Shown: piece after piece, positions 11,760-14,098 of the stretch
Layout of the letters: each line of letters opens with the position of its first letter
How positions within the stretch are numbered: the stretch's first letter is position 1
Assembly: GCA_038232215.1 (NCBI GenBank)
Contig: JBBSIG010000052.1
Span: 1-14,098 of the forward strand
Origin: JBBSIG01 sp038232215
Lineage (GTDB): Bacteria; Actinomycetota; Thermoleophilia; Gaiellales; Gaiellaceae
Length of the DNA: 14,098 nt
Reading direction: 5' to 3'
Notes under the pieces: generated by a model
Seen by the model: the letters and a program-made list of their open reading frames with translations, nothing else
The model's database searches: none
Told to the model about the DNA's origin: nothing
Made by a program: the position numbers and the translations under genes

Positions 11760-13219
11760 GCGTCCCGATAGACGGTGACCACGTCCGTGTAGAACTCGAG
11801 CGCCGCCCGCCCCTGCTCGTGGGGGCCGAAGGCGGAGCCCTTCAGCCCGCCGAACGGCACGTGTACGTCCGCGCCGGCCGTCTGCGAGTTCACGTGCAGG
11901 ATGCCGGCCTCGAGCTCCCCGGCGAAGCGCTCGGCCGCCCCCAGACTCGACGTGAAGATGGAGGCCGAGAGTCCAAACGGGACTGCGTTGGCCCGCTCGA
12001 GCGCCTCGTCGAGCGTCGAGAAGCGGTAGAGCGTCGTCACGGGGCCGAAGACCTCCTGGCAGGAGAGGAGCGAGTCGTCCGCGACGTCCTCGAAGAGCGT
12101 CGGCGGCAGCAGGAAGCCCTCCCCGTCGACGCGCCCGCCGCCCGCGAGCAGCGTGCCGCCCTCCTGCCTCGCCTGCTCGATCGCCTCGAGGATGCCGTCG
12201 AGCTGGGCCTCGTTGACGATCGGCCCGACCTCCGTGGCCGGGTCGGCGGGGTCGCCCACGACGCCGCGCTCGATCCGCTCGAGAAGCCGCTGCCTGAAGT
12301 CCTCGTAGAGGCCGTCCTCGACGTAGATCCGGCGCGTGGCCGTGCACTTCTGGCCGGCCGACCAGAAGGCGCCGGCGTAGGCCGCCTCGACGGCTCGCTC
12401 GAGCGGTGCATCGGCGCACACGATCAGCGGGTTGTGGCCCCCGAGCTCGAGCTGCACCCGCTTGCCGAGCCGGGTCGCCTCGTCGCGCACCGAGCTGCCC
12501 GTCTCCACGGAGCCCGTGAAGGAGACGGCGCGAACGCGCGGGTCGCGCACGAGCGCGGCCCCGGCCGTCGACCCCCGTCCCGTCAGGACGTTGAGCACCC
12601 CGGCGGGAAGCCCCGCCTCGGCGAAGCACTCCGCGACGTGCAACCCCGTCCGCGGCGCCTCGTAGGCGAGCTTCAGGACGACGGCGTTGCCGTAGACGAG
12701 CGCGGGCGCCAGCTTCCAGACGGGGATCGCGGCCGGGAAGTTCCACGGCGTGATCAGCGCCACGACGCCGAGCGGGCGACGGCGCGTGTAGACGGTGCTC
12801 CCGGTCGCCGACTGCTCGTAGAGCTCGCCGACCGGGCGCCAGCCCTCGCCGGCCGAGAAGCGGAGGATCTGGGCCCCGCGCGCGGCCTCCAGGCGCGCCT
12901 CGCGGAGCGGCTTGCCCATCTCGGCGGTCATGTCCTGCGCGATCTGCTCCACCCGGCGCTCGATCGCGTCGGCCGCGGCCAGCAGAAACGCACCACGCTG
13001 CGCAGCGGGCGTGCGGGCCCACCCCGGAGAGGCCTCGGCGGCGGCCTCGACGGCCGCGCCGGCGTCCTCCTCCGTGGAGGCGGCGAACTCGCCCACGACC
13101 TGCGAGGGCCGCATCGGGTTGCGCTTCTCGTAGGTCTCGCCGGAGAGGCTCGGCCGCCACTCCCCGCCGACGTAGTTGGCCATGGTCGGGGCGGCGACCG
13201 CCGTGCTGGTGTCAGACAT
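11756..13219 (-). CDS. Aldehyde dehydrogenase, probable 2-oxoglutarate semialdehyde dehydrogenase
   Basis: This 487-residue NAD(P)-dependent aldehyde dehydrogenase is complete. Catalytic positions are Asn160 (TPWNFP), Lys183 (VVLKLA), the FTGS loop (234-237), Glu258 (QLELGGHNP), and nucleophile Cys292 (GQKCTATRR). Near the C-terminus are EVFGPV and PFGGLKGS. Generic motifs do not fix the substrate. However, the gene is directly downstream of and overlaps a 2-keto-3-deoxy-pentonate dehydratase-like gene, so oxidation of 2-oxoglutarate semialdehyde to 2-oxoglutarate is the likely job. ATG 13219 has a strong AAAGGAG 8 nt upstream and overlaps the previous gene's last 8 bp. Vanillin, succinate-semialdehyde or lactaldehyde dehydrogenase are alternatives. 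Confidence 0.92.
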   Translation of the reverse strand: MSDTSTAVAAPTMANYVGGEWRPSLSGETYEKRNPMRPSQVVGEFAASTEEDAGAAVEAAAEASPGWARTPAAQRGAFLLAAADAIERRVEQIAQDMTAEMGKPLREARLEAARGAQILRFSAGEGWRPVGELYEQSATGSTVYTRRRPLGVVALITPWNFPAAIPVWKLAPALVYGNAVVLKLAYEAPRTGLHVAECFAEAGLPAGVLNVLTGRGSTAGAALVRDPRVRAVSFTGSVETGSSVRDEATRLGKRVQLELGGHNPLIVCADAPLERAVEAAYAGAFWSAGQKCTATRRIYVEDGLYEDFRQRLLERIERGVVGDPADPATEVGPIVNEAQLDGILEAIEQARQEGGTLLAGGGRVDGEGFLLPPTLFEDVADDSLLSCQEVFGPVTTLYRFSTLDEALERANAVPFGLSASIFTSSLGAAERFAGELEAGILHVNSQTAGADVHVPFGGLKGSAFGPHEQGRAALEFYTDVVTVYRDA

Positions 13220-14072
13220 GCGTGAGGCTCCTTTCGAGCAGCTCGGACGCGCTGACGACCGGGTTCGTCAGCGTGCCGATGCCTGGAACGTGGATCTCGA
13301 CCCGCTGGCCCGGCTCGAGGTTGAAGTCGTCGGCCGGGACGAGGCCCGTGCCGGTGAGCAGAACACTGCCCGGCGGCACCGGGTTGTCGCGCAGCAGGAA
13401 GGCGAGGAGCTCCTCGAACGAGCGGCGCATGCGAGCGGTCGACGTCCGTCCCTCGTAGACGGGCGCGCCGTCGGCGCCGAGGATGCGGAGCCGCAGCTCA
13501 AACGGCTCCGCCCAGTCGTCGGGCACGAGGAGCGCCGGCCCCAGGGCGCACGCGCCGGCATACACCTTCGCCTGCGGCAGATAGAGCGGATTCGCCCCCT
13601 CGATGTCACGCGAGGACACGTCGTTTCCGATCGTGGCCGCCACAAGCTCGCCGTCCGCCCCGATGACGACCGCGAGCTCGGGCTCGGGGACGCTCCATAC
13701 GGCGTCGGAGCGCACGCCGACCGGTCGGCCCGGGCCGACCGTGCGCCGCCCGCCCGCGTCCTTCAGGAAGAGCTCCGGCCGCTCGGCGGCGTAGACGAGC
13801 CCGTAGACGTCGGCGACCTGCGTCTCCTCGACTCGCGCGTCGCGGCTACGCTCGTAGGTGACACCGGCGCACCAGACCTCGGGCGCGCTCAGCGGGGCGA
13901 GCAGCTCGTAGGGGCTCGGGAGCTCGAGCGTGTCGACGTCGAGCGCCTCGATCGTCTCCCCGGTGCCGGCCGTGCCGGAGATCGCCTCGAGCGGATCGTC
14001 CGTGGCGAGGATCTCGACGACGGTGCCCTCGACCCGGCCGACCCGCACGCCCCCGGGGCCGCGGAAGCGCAC
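13212..14072 (-). CDS. FAH-family 2-keto-3-deoxy-pentonate (xylonate/arabinonate) dehydratase-like protein (5' end uncertain)
   Basis: At least 286 residues belong to the XylX/KdaD branch of the FAH superfamily, which dehydrates 2-keto-3-deoxy-D-xylonate or -arabinonate to 2-oxoglutarate semialdehyde. Recognisable stretches are VTYERSRDAR (71-80), AERPELFLKDAG, and VWSVPEPELAVVIG with metal ligands E130 and E132. Next come GNDVSSRDIEGANPLYLPQ with D151 and Lys169, then TSTARMRRSFEELLAFL and the terminal GIGTLTNPV. GTG 14072 is the first available start, but the frame stays open to the window edge and reads TRLVRFRG. Family members usually begin a little before such a segment, so the true start may lie at or beyond the edge. 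It heads the operon with the aldehyde dehydrogenase. Confidence 0.88.
   Translation of the reverse strand: MRFRGPGGVRVGRVEGTVVEILATDDPLEAISGTAGTGETIEALDVDTLELPSPYELLAPLSAPEVWCAGVTYERSRDARVEETQVADVYGLVYAAERPELFLKDAGGRRTVGPGRPVGVRSDAVWSVPEPELAVVIGADGELVAATIGNDVSSRDIEGANPLYLPQAKVYAGACALGPALLVPDDWAEPFELRLRILGADGAPVYEGRTSTARMRRSFEELLAFLLRDNPVPPGSVLLTGTGLVPADDFNLEPGQRVEIHVPGIGTLTNPVVSASELLERSLTHV
13228..13234 (-). promoter_or_regulatory. Shine-Dalgarno of the aldehyde dehydrogenase gene
   Basis: AAAGGAG on the minus strand lies 8 nt before ATG 13219, inside the end of the upstream FAH gene. Confidence 0.75.
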
Positions 14073-14098
14073 GAGGCGGGTCAGTAGACCGCCCGCCC

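Noticed and set aside
11819..13225. Long plus-strand open frame opposite the aldehyde dehydrogenase
   Set aside because: The minus strand has all aldehyde dehydrogenase catalytic residues. The plus frame shows no motif and only the usual GC-rich shadow composition.
1..14098. CRISPR array, tRNA, rRNA, transposase or integrase
   Set aside because: No regularly spaced repeats, no cloverleaf or rRNA-like sequence and no DDE or tyrosine-recombinase motif were seen on reading both strands. An rRNA/tRNA search program would settle the RNA part.

Overview
The window is about 14.1 kb of very GC-rich DNA, densely packed, with many GTG starts and stop/start overlaps. Three things point to a high-GC actinobacterium, possibly of the Thermoleophilia (Gaiella/Solirubrobacter) type: the CysO-CysM-Mec cysteine pathway, TANNNT -10 boxes 6-7 nt before start codons, and the base composition. 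The lineage is an inference from gene content; no rRNA or tRNA gene is present to test it.

Region 1 (1-2568, + strand) is a sulfur-carrier cysteine operon. It holds the 3' part of a rhodanese/E1-like fusion, the ubiquitin-like carrier cysO, the O-phosphoserine sulfhydrylase cysM, and the JAMM protease mec. Together these activate and thiolate CysO, build cysteine on its C-terminus, and release it. A 13-bp perfect hairpin lies between cysO and cysM, and a strong dyad between mec and the convergent next gene probably terminates transcription in both directions.

Region 2 (2624-5479, - strand) has xylulokinase xylB, translationally coupled to a Gfo/Idh/MocA oxidoreductase, then a small exported cupredoxin. 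Region 3 (5480-6890, + strand) starts with a divergent intergenic region carrying two copies of an imperfect palindrome. A tandem pair of MBL-fold proteins follows, both lacking most of the HxHxDH metal motif. Region 4 (6866-7867, - strand) is a short xylose-isomerase-like TIM barrel whose 3' end overlaps the second MBL gene. Region 5 (7930-10076, + strand) is a tight operon of a FAH-family enzyme, an ABM-domain monooxygenase and a CynX-type MFS permease.

Region 6 (10139-10803, + strand) is a vapBC toxin-antitoxin pair. Region 7 (10800 to the right edge, - strand) is a coupled operon of a 2-keto-3-deoxy-pentonate dehydratase-like FAH protein, an aldehyde dehydrogenase and an NAD-dependent epimerase/dehydrogenase. 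Its first two enzymes fit the last two steps of a Weimberg-type oxidative pentose pathway, ending in 2-oxoglutarate. Regions 2-4 and 7 together suggest a pentose or sugar-acid catabolic locus with both isomerase/kinase and oxidative branches. The best candidates for something undescribed are the degenerate MBL pair with its shared operator-like repeats, and the rhodanese-first E1 enzyme dedicated to CysO.
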